From NCBI RefSeq assembly GCF_001644575.1, contig NZ_CP015596.1:1674001-1738000 (forward strand): DNA of 64,000 nt. Direction: 5' to 3'. The notes beneath the pieces were generated by a model. It was not told the DNA's origin. It saw nothing but the letters and a program-made list of their open reading frames with translations, and made no database searches. The number at the start of each line of letters is the position of its first letter. Position 1 is the first letter of the stretch. Shown here piece by piece: positions 16,415 through 27,320 of the stretch. The DNA comes from Mycobacterium adipatum. GTDB lineage: Bacteria > Actinomycetota > Actinomycetes > Mycobacteriales > Mycobacteriaceae. A program made the translations under genes and the position numbers.

Positions 16415-17161
16415 GTGGGGTTCTGGGGTTTTGTCGACGACGTCGTCGACGGTGTGTCCGAAGTGGCGGAAAAGGCCAAGAAAGCCGCCGAATGGGTCGC
16501 CGAAACCGCGGAGAAACTGGGCATGCCCACCCTCGGTGAGACGGCAAGAACGATCGAGCACCGGGCCGGGAAGCTCATCATCGCCCCGACCGTCGTGCTG
16601 CAAGAGGGACAGAAGCAGATCGATCGGATGCTGAAGTCCTGCGGGGAGGGCGACCCCGACCATGCCGACGAATTCACGCAATCCGCCGAAGCTTTCGATG
16701 CCGCGGAGCTCCCGCTGGCCGGCGCGTATCCCAGTGACCAATGGTCCGGGGGGACCGCGGCCGACCGCTACTCGGAGCGGAACCGGGAGCAGCACAATCG
16801 CGTGGTGACGCTCGCCGATCTCGACCGGGAGATCCACCGGTTGATCAGCAACGAGGCGGACCTGCTCCCACCGATACGCAGATCTCTGGAGATCCACCAC
16901 AACGATCTGGCCGACTTCGGAAATCTCACCCAGTACGTCGGACGAATGGGGGCCTACGGCAAGGCGGCGCAGTACGCGATGGAGGTGGCCATGGTGGCCA
17001 CCACGCTGGCCCAGGCCATTCCGGACTACGAAAGTATGCAGGACGAGGCCGATGCGATCGCCCGGTCGGTCGCCAAGGTCGGTGACGAGTACAAGAGGCT
17101 CGCCGACGGCGTCACGATCTCGGATTCCGCCAATGATTACGATCCACCGGCAGGGAGATGA
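16415..17161 (+). CDS. EspA/EspE-like type VII secretion substrate
   Basis: A 248-residue, mostly helical protein resembling the EspA/EspE family of ESX-1 substrates. Seen: an N-terminal amphipathic region starting MGFWGFVDDVVDGVSE, a WxG-type motif in QWSGGTAADRY near residues 109-119, and a long helical C-terminal half. It is shorter than EspE or EspA of M. tuberculosis (about 400 residues). The GTG at 16415 has a purine-rich GGAGGTGA upstream. Its stop overlaps the next reading frame and the following genes are EspC/EspF- and EspH-like, which strongly supports the family call. Confidence 0.78.
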   Translation: MGFWGFVDDVVDGVSEVAEKAKKAAEWVAETAEKLGMPTLGETARTIEHRAGKLIIAPTVVLQEGQKQIDRMLKSCGEGDPDHADEFTQSAEAFDAAELPLAGAYPSDQWSGGTAADRYSERNREQHNRVVTLADLDREIHRLISNEADLLPPIRRSLEIHHNDLADFGNLTQYVGRMGAYGKAAQYAMEVAMVATTLAQAIPDYESMQDEADAIARSVAKVGDEYKRLADGVTISDSANDYDPPAGR

Positions 17162-17163
17162 CG

Positions 17164-17493
17164 ATGAGCGCACCCTTGAGCCCACTAGAGATCACCGCGG
17201 GGCATATCCGCGTGCTCGCCGATCAGCAAAGCCAGGCTGCGCGTGCGGTACGAGACGCGCGCCTGAAGGCCGTGGATGTCAACACGCGTGTTGAAACGAC
17301 ACATGGCACCGTGTGCGATGACACCGCCAAGGCGCTCAAACGCGCGGAGGATGAGCGCAAACGGGCAACTAACATGGTGCAGGCACAGTCAGAGGATCTC
17401 GCCGTCAAGCTGGAGCACGCCGCTGAAAAGTACGACGCCAGGGATGCGCAGGAAAAGCGCAACGTCGATCAACAGATGCAGCCCGGTGGCTGA
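17164..17493 (+). CDS. EspC/EspF-like type VII secretion substrate
   Basis: A 109-residue helical-hairpin protein of the EspC/EspF family, probable heterodimer partner of the EspE-like protein. The centre has VETTHGTVCDD, matching the THG region of EspC, and the C-terminal helix carries YDARD, a YxxxD type VII secretion signal. The ATG at 17164 is preferred because GGGAG precedes it by six bases; an ATG at 17158 overlapping the upstream stop (ATGA) would add two residues. Tight coupling with the EspE-like gene indicates production of the pair together. Confidence 0.82.
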   Translation: MSAPLSPLEITAGHIRVLADQQSQAARAVRDARLKAVDVNTRVETTHGTVCDDTAKALKRAEDERKRATNMVQAQSEDLAVKLEHAAEKYDARDAQEKRNVDQQMQPGG

Positions 17494-17511
17494 GGTGACG
17501 GCGGCCCGTCA

Positions 17512-18006
17512 GTGAGTGGCGGGGCGTGGGACGACGATGCCGAAGACGGCTACGAAACAGTACAGCAGGGCGGCGAACTGGCCGCCCTGGATTTTTCGGG
17601 CACCCCTGCCCACGAGAATGTGGAGTTGCCAGACACCTCGCAACCAGGGCCGGATGAGGATGATGACTCAGAGGTGCCGGTTTTCACCGTCACGAATCCG
17701 GCTGGGACCGTATCGGTCACGGTATACCTCACCGGACCGGTACAACGCGTGGACCTGGATCCGAGTGTGGTGAAGATGACCGAACGTGAACTGGCGGAAG
17801 AGATTCGGGTGCTCGCCGAACTGGCGCAGATGAAGGCGCGATCCGTGATGCATGCCTTTCTCCTCGAGGGGCTGGCCAGGATGGGACATGACCGCTCGGA
17901 GTGGAGTTCCATTTTGAGCACCGCCATCCAGCTCCCGTCACCGGAGCGGGCCGCCGAGAATATGGCCGAGGTTTTCGCGGCCAGGTATGGCGAGGACACG
18001 AGCTGA
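17512..18006 (+). CDS. EspH-like ESX secretion-associated protein
   Basis: A 164-residue acidic protein resembling EspH. Visible similarities are the acidic N-terminal half with LDFSG, then VFTVTNPAGTVSVTVY, the helix ELAEEIRVLAELAQMKARS and the ending LPSPERAAENMAEVFAARYG. In M. marinum EspH is needed for secretion of EspE and EspF, so here it may be a dedicated chaperone for the two upstream products. The GTG at 17512 lies 18 bp after the previous gene. An espG chaperone gene, present between espF and espH in the ESX-1 locus, is absent. Confidence 0.8.
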   Translation: MSGGAWDDDAEDGYETVQQGGELAALDFSGTPAHENVELPDTSQPGPDEDDDSEVPVFTVTNPAGTVSVTVYLTGPVQRVDLDPSVVKMTERELAEEIRVLAELAQMKARSVMHAFLLEGLARMGHDRSEWSSILSTAIQLPSPERAAENMAEVFAARYGEDTS

Positions 18007-18020
18007 GGTGTCGGTATGGA

Positions 18021-18542
18021 TCACTGCTGGTTGACGCGGCCGTCACAGCTTACGAAACCGCCGACAGTCCTATCCTCGACAAGGGTTGTCCCATAAGTGA
18101 TCACTCGGCACGCAAGTTCCTGATCCGACCCGTCTGTCGTTTGTGCAGAGACCTCGAAGAACGCGTCCGCACCCTCGAGCGTCACAGTATCGCCCCAGGG
18201 TAGAGGGACCGCTTCGGCATGGACCTCACCTTCGGCTCCCTGGTAGACGAGTTCCACCGAATCGGCCGCGCCGGTCACCTCATAGGTCACCACGGTGCGG
18301 TGTGAATCGTAGCGATCGTCATCGCCGCCGGACGTGACCACCACCAGCCCGACGGCCACCACCACAACGAGAACAACCACGGCAGCGCCGATTCCGAGGA
18401 GCCACGGCCACCGGTTCTTGCCTGTGGACGGTGGCTGCTGCAGGGGGCCGGGATAGTTCGGATATCCGGGGGGTGGTCCTTGTGAGCCACCCCAGGGCTG
18501 TCCACCTGGCGGCGGGTAGTAGCCGCCATGGTCGTTTGTCAC
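18021..18542 (-). CDS. MmpS-like membrane-anchored protein
   Basis: A 173-residue protein with a Pro/Gly/Tyr-rich cytosolic N-terminus (about 40 residues), one transmembrane helix near 45-68, and an extracytoplasmic domain with MmpS-type pattern (VVTYEVTG, PLPWGDTVTLEG, LACRVITYG, VSCDG). The two Cys could form a disulfide. MmpS proteins assist MmpL transporters, but no mmpL gene is nearby. The GTG at 18542 is chosen because AAGGAG lies seven bases upstream. The gene is convergent with the Esp-like module. Confidence 0.75.
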   Translation of the reverse strand: MTNDHGGYYPPPGGQPWGGSQGPPPGYPNYPGPLQQPPSTGKNRWPWLLGIGAAVVVLVVVVAVGLVVVTSGGDDDRYDSHRTVVTYEVTGAADSVELVYQGAEGEVHAEAVPLPWGDTVTLEGADAFFEVSAQTTDGSDQELACRVITYGTTLVEDRTVGGFVSCDGRVNQQ

Positions 18543-18660
18543 GGTTGAACTCCTTGCCGGGGGTCGAACCAAGTCTAAAACGCCGGACCGACTACGCCGT
18601 CCGCTTCTTCATCGACAGCCAGACATGGTCGCCGCGGGTGGAAACCTGACTGCCCGACGG

Positions 18661-20310
18661 TCAGATCGCCGGGCCCAGCAGGTCGTCGGCGTCTTTGATG
18701 ATGTAGCCGTACCCCTGCTCGGCGAGGAAGCGCTGGCGGTGCGCGGCGTACTCGGCGTCCAGGCTGTCGCGGGAGACCACCGAGTAGAACACCGCACCGC
18801 CGCCGTCGGCCTTCGGTCGTAGCAGCCGTCCCAGCCGTTGCGCCTCTTCTTGGCGTGATCCGAAGGTTCCCGAAACCTGAACGGCCACAGAGGCTTCCGG
18901 GAGGTCGATGGAGAAGTTCGCCACCTTGGACACCACCAGGGTGCGGATCTCGCCGCGGCGGAACTGGTCGAACAGCGCCTCGCGCTCGGCGTTCTTGGTC
19001 GACCCCTGGATCACCGGGGCATCCAACTCCTGGCCGAGCTCGTCGAGCTGATCGAGATAGGCGCCGATCACCAGTGTCGGCTCCTTCGGATGCCGCTCCA
19101 GGATCGACTTGACCACCGCGATCTTGGAGTGCGCGGTGGAACACAACTTGTAGCGTTCCTCCGGCTCGGCCACCGCGTAGAGCATCCGCTCGTTGTCGGT
19201 CATCGTCACCCGCACCTCGATGCACTCGGCCGGCGCGATCCAGCCCTGTGCCTCGATGTCCTTCCAGGGCGCGTCGTAGCGCTTCGGGCCGATGAGGGAG
19301 AACACGTCGCCCTCGCGGCCGTCTTCGCGGATCAGCGTGGCGGTCAACCCGAGGCGGCGTCGCGACTGCAGGTCAGCGGTCATCCGGAACACCGGCGCGG
19401 GCAGCAGGTGCACCTCGTCGTAGATGATAAGACCCCAGTCGCGGCTGTCGAACAGCTCCAGATGCTTGTACTCGCCCTTGGTGCGCCGGGTGATCACCTG
19501 ATAGGTCGCGATGGTGACCGGCCGGATCTCCTTGCGCTCGCCGGAGTACTCGCCGATCTCCTCCTCGGTCAGCGAGGTGCGCGCGATCAACTCGCGCTTC
19601 CACTGCCGGCCGGCGACGGTGTTGGTGACCAGGATCAGCGTGGTGGCACCGGCCTTGGCCATCGCGGCCGCGCCGACCAGCGTCTTGCCCGCACCGCAGG
19701 GCAGCACCACGACACCGGAACCGCCGGCCCAGAATGACTCGGCGGCCATCTCCTGGTAGTCGCGCAGCTCCCAGCCGTCCTGGGCGAGGGTGATCGGGTG
19801 CGCTTCGCCGTTGACGTAGCCGGCCAGGTCTTCGGCGGGCCAGCCGATCTTCAGCAGCATCTGTTTGACGCGGCCCCGCTCGCTGGCGTGCACGATCACC
19901 ATGTCGTCGTCGATGCGGGCACCCAGCATCGGGGCGATCTTCTTGTTGCGCAGCACCTCCTCGAGCACCGCGCGGTCGAGGCTCACCAGCACCAGGCCGT
20001 GCACCGGGCTCTTGATCAGCTGCAGCCTGCCGTAGCGCGCCATGGTGTCGACGATGTCGACCAGCAACGGCTGGGGTACTGCATACCGGGAGAAGCTGAC
20101 CAGGGCATCCACCACCTGCTCGGCGTCATGGCCCGCGGCGCGGGCATTCCAGAGCGCCAGCGGAGTGATGCGGTAGGTGTGGATGTGTTCGGGTGCGCGC
20201 TCCAGCTCGGCGAACGGGGCGATCGCCGCCCGCGCCGCGCCGGCGAGTTCATGGTCGACTTCGAGCAGCACGGTCTTGTCGGACTGCACGATCAGGGGGC
20301 CGTCAGTCAT
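18661..20310 (-). CDS. XPB/Ssl2-type DNA helicase
   Basis: A 549-residue superfamily 2 helicase, orthologue of mycobacterial XPB (M. tuberculosis Rv0861c by order and motifs). Seen: an N-terminal damage-recognition-like domain, Walker A PCGAGKT, DEVH box in IIYDEVH, motif III LTATLIRED, and motif VI QRLGRLLRPK. By family it unwinds DNA 3'-5' and is thought to act in repair. The next gene upstream on the same strand encodes a helicase-associated domain protein, 55 bp away, forming a conserved pair. Confidence 0.95.
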   Translation of the reverse strand: MTDGPLIVQSDKTVLLEVDHELAGAARAAIAPFAELERAPEHIHTYRITPLALWNARAAGHDAEQVVDALVSFSRYAVPQPLLVDIVDTMARYGRLQLIKSPVHGLVLVSLDRAVLEEVLRNKKIAPMLGARIDDDMVIVHASERGRVKQMLLKIGWPAEDLAGYVNGEAHPITLAQDGWELRDYQEMAAESFWAGGSGVVVLPCGAGKTLVGAAAMAKAGATTLILVTNTVAGRQWKRELIARTSLTEEEIGEYSGERKEIRPVTIATYQVITRRTKGEYKHLELFDSRDWGLIIYDEVHLLPAPVFRMTADLQSRRRLGLTATLIREDGREGDVFSLIGPKRYDAPWKDIEAQGWIAPAECIEVRVTMTDNERMLYAVAEPEERYKLCSTAHSKIAVVKSILERHPKEPTLVIGAYLDQLDELGQELDAPVIQGSTKNAEREALFDQFRRGEIRTLVVSKVANFSIDLPEASVAVQVSGTFGSRQEEAQRLGRLLRPKADGGGAVFYSVVSRDSLDAEYAAHRQRFLAEQGYGYIIKDADDLLGPAI

Positions 20311-20365
20311 GCGCGATCCCCCCGATTCTGCGGCGCGTGACGCGCTCTGAAGGTCATTCCGTCCA

Positions 20366-22642
20366 TTATCCAGGGTCGGCCGACACCACGGACGTCACGC
20401 GGTGGATGGCGAACTCGCGCACCCGCCCCGAAGCCGGGTCGAAGGCCGTCAGCTGGCCCCCGCGGATGTTGATCGGCGCCACCACCCGCTGGGTGGCCAC
20501 GCCAGCCGGGTCCACGTAACCCATCACCACCGAGGTCTGCTCCAGCGCGGCCTGCTGCAGCAGGGCAATGAGCACCGCCGGGTCCAGTCGCTCCCCGGAC
20601 CTGGGTGCGGCCGCCACGCTGCGCATCACCGCGACGATGGCGCCCAGGGTCTGGGGCGGGGGAGCGGTCAGCGGCCGGAACACCCGGCGCCGCGCCGGTG
20701 CCGGCACCCTGGCCCCCCGGGCCCGGATATCCACGACGGCACCGGTGGAGTCCTCGGCCGCGGGCACGAAGCCGCCGGCCCGCAGCGCCGCCAGCACATC
20801 GCCGATTGAGGCCTGGGACACCGCGACGGTGGGCGCCAGGATGCGCAATTCCAGCGGCTCGGCGGCCGGTGTGGACACCGCCTGGGCCAGCAACGCGGGA
20901 TCCTCACAGCGCACGAACGAGGCCGCCATGCCGACCCGCAGCTGCCCGTGTCGGCGTGCGACATCATCGATCAGATAGGTCAAGCCTTGTGGCACAGGTG
21001 TTTTCGAGTGCTTCTCGAAGAACGCGTGCAGCCCACCCGCGGTGTGCCCGGCGTCGAGCGCCCGGCGGATGGACGGTTCGCTGATCCGGTAGACCATCGC
21101 GGCGCCCGCCGACTCCACGGTGGCTACCGCGTCCAGCTGTTCGGCGAGTTCGCGCAGCAGCGGACCGGGCACCACCACGGTGAGATCGGCCTGCAGCAGG
21201 AAATGGTCCAGCGGCGCGGGCAGCACCTTGGCCATCGCGTTGATCACGGGCTCGGCGTCGTCCTCGCCGCGCTGGGCCAGTAGCAGCCGGGCCGGGCCGG
21301 CGATCGCGCCGCGCCCGACCAACCCCACCGCATGGGCCTCACGCAGCAGATTGGTGACCGGGTCGAGCTGCAGCCGGGCGGCCCAGCGCGGACGCTGCCA
21401 CACCATCGCCTGTGCCGCCGATTCGGGGTCCACGCCCGCTCCGGCGGGCAGATCGTTGAGCACCGTCAGCAGCAGCCGCCGGTCCAGCGGGGCGGCCGTC
21501 GAATACAGCGCATCCGAGAGCACACCGAACGGCTTGCCGTCGGGCCCGCGGCTGCCCACCAGACTCGGCCGGGCGGGCAGGTTCAGCCAGGTCCAGGCGA
21601 CCAGTTGCCAGCGCGCCGCGGTCGAGATCTCGATGAACCGGTCCGCGGCGACCGTCGGAGCCCAGTACGGGGCGTTCCCGTCGGCAGGCTCGGGATCCGG
21701 GGTGCCCGGTGCGATCAGCCCCGCCGCCGCGGCCACCTCCAGGATCAGACCGAGCCGCTGCTCGTCGATGCCGGTCAGCTTGGTGAGCTTCTTGACCTCG
21801 CGGACCCCGAGACCGCCGCTGCGCAGTTCGGGCACCGGCGTCGACGACAGCGTCTGGATCAGCAGGTCGAACTCGCGGAGCAGGTCGATCGCGGCGCCGG
21901 CGGCCACCGAGTCCGCATCGGCCTGCGTCGTGGTGTGCCGGGTGGGGTCCGGTGCCCGCAGGCCGGTCGGCCCTGGCAGATCGCCGCGCATCACCTGGGC
22001 GACGACGCGCGGCAGGATCACGGTGTCCCCGCTGTCGCTGCCGACGTGGTGCAGCAGCCCGGCGGCCAGCAGCCGCTGCACCGGGCGATCCGCGGGTGTG
22101 CCCGGCAGCGCATCGCGGGTGCGTCCCACCGGTGACCCTTCGACCAGCCGGGTCAGCAGCTCACGGGACGGCTCGTCGAGGCCCTCGAGCAGGGCCGGGA
22201 TCTGTTCGGCGGGCAGATCGGGCACGTCCGGGAGAGCCTGTCCCGGGTACCACGGCAGCCCGGCCGCCGTCTCGGCCACCACCCGCAGCACGTCCTCACC
22301 CCAGACCAGGGCGCGTTCGGTCAGCGCGTCGAGCGACTCCTTGAGCTGGGCGCTGTCGGCGCGGTCGCCGATGTACTCCACCAGCATGTCCCGCGGTACC
22401 GGCGCCGTATCGGCATGCAACACGAGCAGCGTGTCCAACACCGCCAGATGCAGGAAGTCCAGGGCATCGGTGGCGGCCTTGACCGACTGGCGGGCCTGGG
22501 CCCGGGCCGCCAGTGCGGCAATGGTGCCGGGCGGCGGCTGGGTGAGGTCGGGCCGGGATTCGAGCAGCCGGACCAGGCTCTCGTCCGGCAGGTCGGCCAG
22601 CCAGACGCCGAGCGGCACGCCGGCCCCCGCTACTTTGGTCAT
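20366..22642 (-). CDS. Helicase-associated domain protein (Rv0862c-type)
   Basis: A 758-residue protein conserved in mycobacteria immediately upstream of the XPB helicase gene. It lacks Walker motifs; its C-terminal region (around [13 protein letters not shown] and the final [27 protein letters not shown], split here) is of the helicase XPB/Ssl2 N-terminal-like type. It is largely helical with repeated Leu/Ala stretches. Function is unknown; constant pairing with XPB suggests a partner or regulator. It is divergent from the small gene at 22708. Confidence 0.85.
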   Translation of the reverse strand: MTKVAGAGVPLGVWLADLPDESLVRLLESRPDLTQPPPGTIAALAARAQARQSVKAATDALDFLHLAVLDTLLVLHADTAPVPRDMLVEYIGDRADSAQLKESLDALTERALVWGEDVLRVVAETAAGLPWYPGQALPDVPDLPAEQIPALLEGLDEPSRELLTRLVEGSPVGRTRDALPGTPADRPVQRLLAAGLLHHVGSDSGDTVILPRVVAQVMRGDLPGPTGLRAPDPTRHTTTQADADSVAAGAAIDLLREFDLLIQTLSSTPVPELRSGGLGVREVKKLTKLTGIDEQRLGLILEVAAAAGLIAPGTPDPEPADGNAPYWAPTVAADRFIEISTAARWQLVAWTWLNLPARPSLVGSRGPDGKPFGVLSDALYSTAAPLDRRLLLTVLNDLPAGAGVDPESAAQAMVWQRPRWAARLQLDPVTNLLREAHAVGLVGRGAIAGPARLLLAQRGEDDAEPVINAMAKVLPAPLDHFLLQADLTVVVPGPLLRELAEQLDAVATVESAGAAMVYRISEPSIRRALDAGHTAGGLHAFFEKHSKTPVPQGLTYLIDDVARRHGQLRVGMAASFVRCEDPALLAQAVSTPAAEPLELRILAPTVAVSQASIGDVLAALRAGGFVPAAEDSTGAVVDIRARGARVPAPARRRVFRPLTAPPPQTLGAIVAVMRSVAAAPRSGERLDPAVLIALLQQAALEQTSVVMGYVDPAGVATQRVVAPINIRGGQLTAFDPASGRVREFAIHRVTSVVSADPG

Positions 22643-22707
22643 TGCTGACCAGCCTAAGCCAGTGTCCCGCTCTCGCCACCGCTCGCGGTACCTGCCACAA
22701 TGAGGCT

Positions 22708-22887
22708 GTGGCAGACAAGAAGCAGTACGTCGATAATGGCTGGCCCGAGGTGGCCGAGGGCGATCACGCGGTGAGCGAGCTCGTCAGCGATCGCACCGGC
22801 TCGTTGTCCCCGTTCGGTGACGTGACTTTTCCGTTGCCCGCCGAGGAACTGCCCTACATCCACCCGGTCACCGTCGTCAACAAGTAA
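22708..22887 (+). CDS. Small conserved protein (Rv0863-type)
   Basis: A 59-residue acidic protein with no recognised domain, containing [13 protein letters not shown] and [10 protein letters not shown] and ending in VVNK. The start is the GTG at 22708; the reading frame is open further upstream but that part overlaps the promoter region of the divergent gene. By position it corresponds to Rv0863. It is separated from moaC by only three bases and is probably the first gene of the moaC-mog-moaE operon. Confidence 0.75.
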   Translation: MADKKQYVDNGWPEVAEGDHAVSELVSDRTGSLSPFGDVTFPLPAEELPYIHPVTVVNK

Positions 22888-22890
22888 TCG

Positions 22891-23358
22891 GTGAGCGGGC
22901 TCTCGCACCTCGATGAATCGGGCGCGGCCCACATGGTCGACGTCTCGGCCAAGACCGCGACCAAGCGCACGGCCGTCGCCCGGGGTGCGGTGCACACCCG
23001 AGGCGACGTCATCGCACTGATCGCCGGTGGCGGGCTGCCCAAGGGTGACGCACTGCCCACCGCCCGGGTCGCCGGGATCATGGCGGCCAAACGCACCAGC
23101 GATCTTATCCCGCTGTGCCACCAGCTGGCATTGACCGGGGTGGACGTCGAATTCGAGATCGGCACAACCGAAGTCATCATCACCGCCACGGTGCGCACCA
23201 CCGACCGCACCGGCGTCGAGATGGAGGCGCTGACCGCCGTCAGCGTGGCGGCGCTGACCGTCTACGACATGATCAAGGCCGTCGATCCGGGAGCCCGGAT
23301 CGAGGGTGTGCACGTGGTGCGCAAAGAAGGCGGCAAGACCGGCACCTGGCAGCCATGA
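22891..23358 (+). CDS. moaC: Cyclic pyranopterin monophosphate synthase MoaC
   Basis: Second enzyme of molybdenum cofactor synthesis; converts the MoaA product to cyclic pyranopterin monophosphate. The 155-residue protein has [15 protein letters not shown] near the start, the active-site region LIPLCHQL, the motif [19 protein letters not shown] and a late Lys-rich segment VRKEGGKTG. Length is normal. GTG start. It overlaps mog by four bases and lies in an operon with mog and moaE; moaA and moaD are on the opposite strand 2-4 kb away. Confidence 0.95.
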   Translation: MSGLSHLDESGAAHMVDVSAKTATKRTAVARGAVHTRGDVIALIAGGGLPKGDALPTARVAGIMAAKRTSDLIPLCHQLALTGVDVEFEIGTTEVIITATVRTTDRTGVEMEALTAVSVAALTVYDMIKAVDPGARIEGVHVVRKEGGKTGTWQP

Positions 23359-23831
23359 GGACCGCCCGGGTGATCATCGCCTCCACCCGTGCCGCCGCGG
23401 GGGTCTACGCGGACCGTACCGGCCCCGTGATCGTCGAGTGGCTGACCGGTCGCGGCTACGACGTGCCCGCGCCGGTGGTGGTCGCCGACGGCGGCGCGGT
23501 CGGCGAGGCGCTGCAGATGGCTTTCGACGCGCAGGTGGACGTCATCATCACCTCCGGCGGCACCGGGATTTCCCCCACCGATCGCACCGCCGAGGCCACC
23601 GCGGCGCTCGTCGATTACCAGATCCCCGGGTTGGCCGACGCCATCCGGCGCTCCGGGTTGCCGCGTGTGCCGACCTCGGTGCTGTCCCGCGGGGTGTGCG
23701 GGGTGCGCGGCGGCACGCTGGTCGTCAATCTGCCGGGATCGACCGGCGGAGTGAAGGACGGCCTCGGCGTGCTGGATGACGTTCTCGACCATGCCGTGGA
23801 CCAACTCGCCGGGGGCGATCATGAGCGCTGA
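23355..23831 (+). CDS. mog: MogA/MoaB-type molybdopterin adenylyltransferase
   Basis: A 158-residue protein of the MoCF_biosynth fold that should adenylate molybdopterin before metal insertion. The substrate-binding motif [11 protein letters not shown] is intact and the C-terminus has [13 protein letters not shown]. The ATG at 23355 overlaps the moaC stop. Its 3' end overlaps moaE by 11 bases, showing close translational coupling. Confidence 0.92.
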   Translation: MRTARVIIASTRAAAGVYADRTGPVIVEWLTGRGYDVPAPVVVADGGAVGEALQMAFDAQVDVIITSGGTGISPTDRTAEATAALVDYQIPGLADAIRRSGLPRVPTSVLSRGVCGVRGGTLVVNLPGSTGGVKDGLGVLDDVLDHAVDQLAGGDHER

Positions 23832-24249
23832 AGTGCTGCGGGTCGGGCTCTGCGAGGAGCCGATCTCGCTGTCCGAACACGAGGACCTGGTGGCCCACGC
23901 CGCGGCCGGTGCCGTGGTGGGATTCTCCGGGGTTGTCCGTGACCACGACGGTGGACGCGCGGTGACCCGGCTGGAGTATTCGGCGCACCCGTCGGCGCTG
24001 CAGACACTCACCGAGGTGGTCCACGAGGTGGCCCGCGACAGTCAGGGTGTGCGGGCCGTCGCCGTCAGCCACCGCATCGGGGATCTGCGCATCGGCGATG
24101 CCGCCCTCGTCGTCGCGGTGGCGGCCGACCATCGCCGGGCGGCCTTCCAGACCTGCGCGCGGCTCGTCGACACCGTCAAGGACCGGCTGCCGGTGTGGAA
24201 GCACCAGCACTTCGGTGACGGGTCCGACGAATGGGTCAACTCGGCCTAG
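23821..24249 (+). CDS. moaE: Molybdopterin synthase large subunit MoaE
   Basis: Catalytic subunit that, with thiocarboxylated MoaD, converts cyclic pyranopterin monophosphate to molybdopterin. The 142-residue protein shows [43 protein letters not shown] and a Lys-containing C-terminal active site [14 protein letters not shown]. The ATG at 23821 starts inside the last codons of mog. It ends the operon, followed by a strong hairpin. Confidence 0.95.
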   Translation: MSAEVLRVGLCEEPISLSEHEDLVAHAAAGAVVGFSGVVRDHDGGRAVTRLEYSAHPSALQTLTEVVHEVARDSQGVRAVAVSHRIGDLRIGDAALVVAVAADHRRAAFQTCARLVDTVKDRLPVWKHQHFGDGSDEWVNSA

Positions 24250-24257
24250 CCCAGAAA

Positions 24258-24322
24258 ACGCCGAAACCGCATTCCAGAAGGTCCTTACTCGGACTCTGAC
24301 TTCCGGAACGCGGTTTCGGCGT
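24258..24322. terminator. Long bidirectional hairpin between moaE and rpfA
   Basis: Arms of 23 bases (24258-24280 and 24300-24322) are complementary at 21 positions, with ACGCCGAAACCGC pairing to GCGGTTTCGGCGT. An inner GTCC/GGAC pair shortens the loop. It sits between the convergent moaE and rpfA stops, where it can end transcription from both sides. No long T-tract is present, as usual in mycobacteria. Confidence 0.75.
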
Positions 24323-24330
24323 ATGCAGTT

Positions 24331-25770
<1,440 letters not shown>

Positions 25771-25987
25771 AGCTCGGCGCAATCAGGCGAGGCGGGCCGA
25801 TCAATGTGGGTCGAACGGCTTGGCATGACGGTAACCGTTCTCCCACGGGGCGTCATCTCGGCGCGTCTTCGGCGTTTCCCATGCTTAAGAACTATGAGAG
25901 GACATTAAAGGTGCAGGGAATCCGGGCGTTTCCGCAGGTGTTTTCAGCACTCAAACCGCAGGTGGCCGACCCGTGACCATTTCGTTA

Positions 25988-26003
25988 TGTGATGCAAATC
26001 ACG
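25988..26003. promoter_or_regulatory. CRP (Rv3676-type) binding site upstream of rpfA
   Basis: TGTGA-TGCAAA-TCACG matches the TGTGA-N6-TCACA consensus at 9 of 10 arm positions. It begins about 430 bp upstream of rpfA, beyond the riboswitch, and one base from the moaD stop. rpfA is a known target of the cAMP receptor protein in M. tuberculosis, which supports function here. Confidence 0.8.
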
Positions 26004-26004
26004 A

Positions 26005-26262
26005 CTATCCCCCGGCGAACGGGGGTAAGACATCGACGGTCGCGGGCGTTTGGAGCGCCACCGACCTATCCCGCACCGCGACGCCGTCGCGCAGATACGA
26101 GCAGCGTGCGAGGACTTTTGCCAACTCGGCCCCGCGCCCGGCCAGCTCGCCGACCACGTCGTTGATGGTGGTCCCGGCCGGAACCGACAACGTTTCGGTC
26201 TCGATTCCCGCAGCGGCCCGTGCGGCGGCGAAATAGCGCACCGTGATCGTCAATTCGGTCAT
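26005..26262 (-). CDS. moaD: Molybdopterin synthase small subunit MoaD
   Basis: Ubiquitin-like sulfur carrier of molybdopterin synthesis. The 85-residue protein has a beta-grasp pattern (LTITVRYFAAARAAAGIETETL) and ends in FAGG, the Gly-Gly tail that becomes thiocarboxylated. The ATG at 26262 is two bases after the moaA stop; longer upstream frames run back into moaA. It is in an operon with moaA and yccF on the minus strand. Confidence 0.92.
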   Translation of the reverse strand: MTELTITVRYFAAARAAAGIETETLSVPAGTTINDVVGELAGRGAELAKVLARCSYLRDGVAVRDRSVALQTPATVDVLPPFAGG

Positions 26263-26264
26263 GC

Positions 26265-27320
26265 TCACCCGCCGATGGCGCTCATCGGCCGGACGGGCTG
26301 GACGAAGCTGGGATCGTTGATGCCGTGCCCGGCCGGTTTGGCCCACATCGCCGTGCGCCAGGCCGCCTCGAGTGCGTCGTCATCGGCGCCGCGGCGCAGC
26401 AGCGCCCGCAGGTCGGTCTCGGTGGCGGAGAACAGACAGCTGCGGATCTGCCCGTCGGCGGTGAGCCGGGTGCGGTTGCACGCCCCGCAGAACGATTCGG
26501 AGACCGAGGCGATGATGCCGACGGTGCTCTGGCTGCCGTCGACCCGCCACAGCTGCGCCGGTGCCGACCCGCGCGGCGACGGATCCGGCTGCAGGTCGAA
26601 ATACCGGCGCAGCGTACCGAGCACCGTCTCGGCCTCGATCGTCGTGTCCCTGGACCATTCGTGCCCGGCGTCCAGCGGCATCTGCTCGATGATGCGCAGC
26701 TGATAGCCGTGGTCCAGGCAGAACCGCAGCAGCGGCACGACATCGTCGAGCCCGGTGCGGGGATCCAGGACCGCGTTGACCTTGATCGGGCCCAGCCCGG
26801 CGGCGGCCGCTGCGGCCAGCCCCGCGAGCACATCGGCGAGCCGGTCCCGGCGGGTGATCTGTGCGAAATGCTCGGCGTTGACCGTGTCCAGGGAGACGTT
26901 GACCCGGTTCAGGCCGGCCGCCTTGAGTCGGGCCGCGCGCCGCGCCAGGCCCAGGCCGTTGGTGGTCACCGCGATCTCCGGGCGCGGGTGCAACGCCGAC
27001 GCTGAGGCGATGGTCTGCTCCAGGTGCTGCGCGACCAGGGGTTCGCCGCCGGTGAACCGGATGCTGGTGATGCCGAGTCGGGTGACGGCGATGGCCAGCA
27101 GCCGGTCCAGTTCCTCGGCGGTGAGCAGCTGGTTCTCGGGCAGCCAGTCCAGCCCTTCGGCGGGCATGCAGTAGGTGCAGCGCAGGTTGCACCGGTCGGT
27201 CAGTGACACCCGCAGGTCGGTGGCCGCCCGCCCGAAGGTGTCCAGCAGTGGTCCGGTGTCCGGCATGCCGGCCGGGGCCGGGCGCACCGGCATCGGTAAG
27301 CCGAGATCGGTCAGCGTCAC
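26265..27320 (-). CDS. moaA: GTP 3',8-cyclase MoaA
   Basis: Radical SAM enzyme for the first step of molybdenum cofactor synthesis. The 351-residue protein has the SAM-cluster motif CNLRCTYC, RFTGGEPL, and the second cluster Cys set in CGACNRTRLTADGQIRSC, with a C-terminal Gly-Gly needed for activation. The start is the GTG at 27320, which overlaps the yccF stop (GTGA); the open frame further upstream lies inside yccF. Confidence 0.95.
   Translation of the reverse strand: MTLTDLGLPMPVRPAPAGMPDTGPLLDTFGRAATDLRVSLTDRCNLRCTYCMPAEGLDWLPENQLLTAEELDRLLAIAVTRLGITSIRFTGGEPLVAQHLEQTIASASALHPRPEIAVTTNGLGLARRAARLKAAGLNRVNVSLDTVNAEHFAQITRRDRLADVLAGLAAAAAAGLGPIKVNAVLDPRTGLDDVVPLLRFCLDHGYQLRIIEQMPLDAGHEWSRDTTIEAETVLGTLRRYFDLQPDPSPRGSAPAQLWRVDGSQSTVGIIASVSESFCGACNRTRLTADGQIRSCLFSATETDLRALLRRGADDDALEAAWRTAMWAKPAGHGINDPSFVQPVRPMSAIGG

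Noticed and set aside
21120..22703. Plus-strand frame of 527 codons antisense to the helicase-associated gene
   Set aside because: Ser/Arg/Pro-rich shadow of the conserved minus-strand gene; no start signal or domain.
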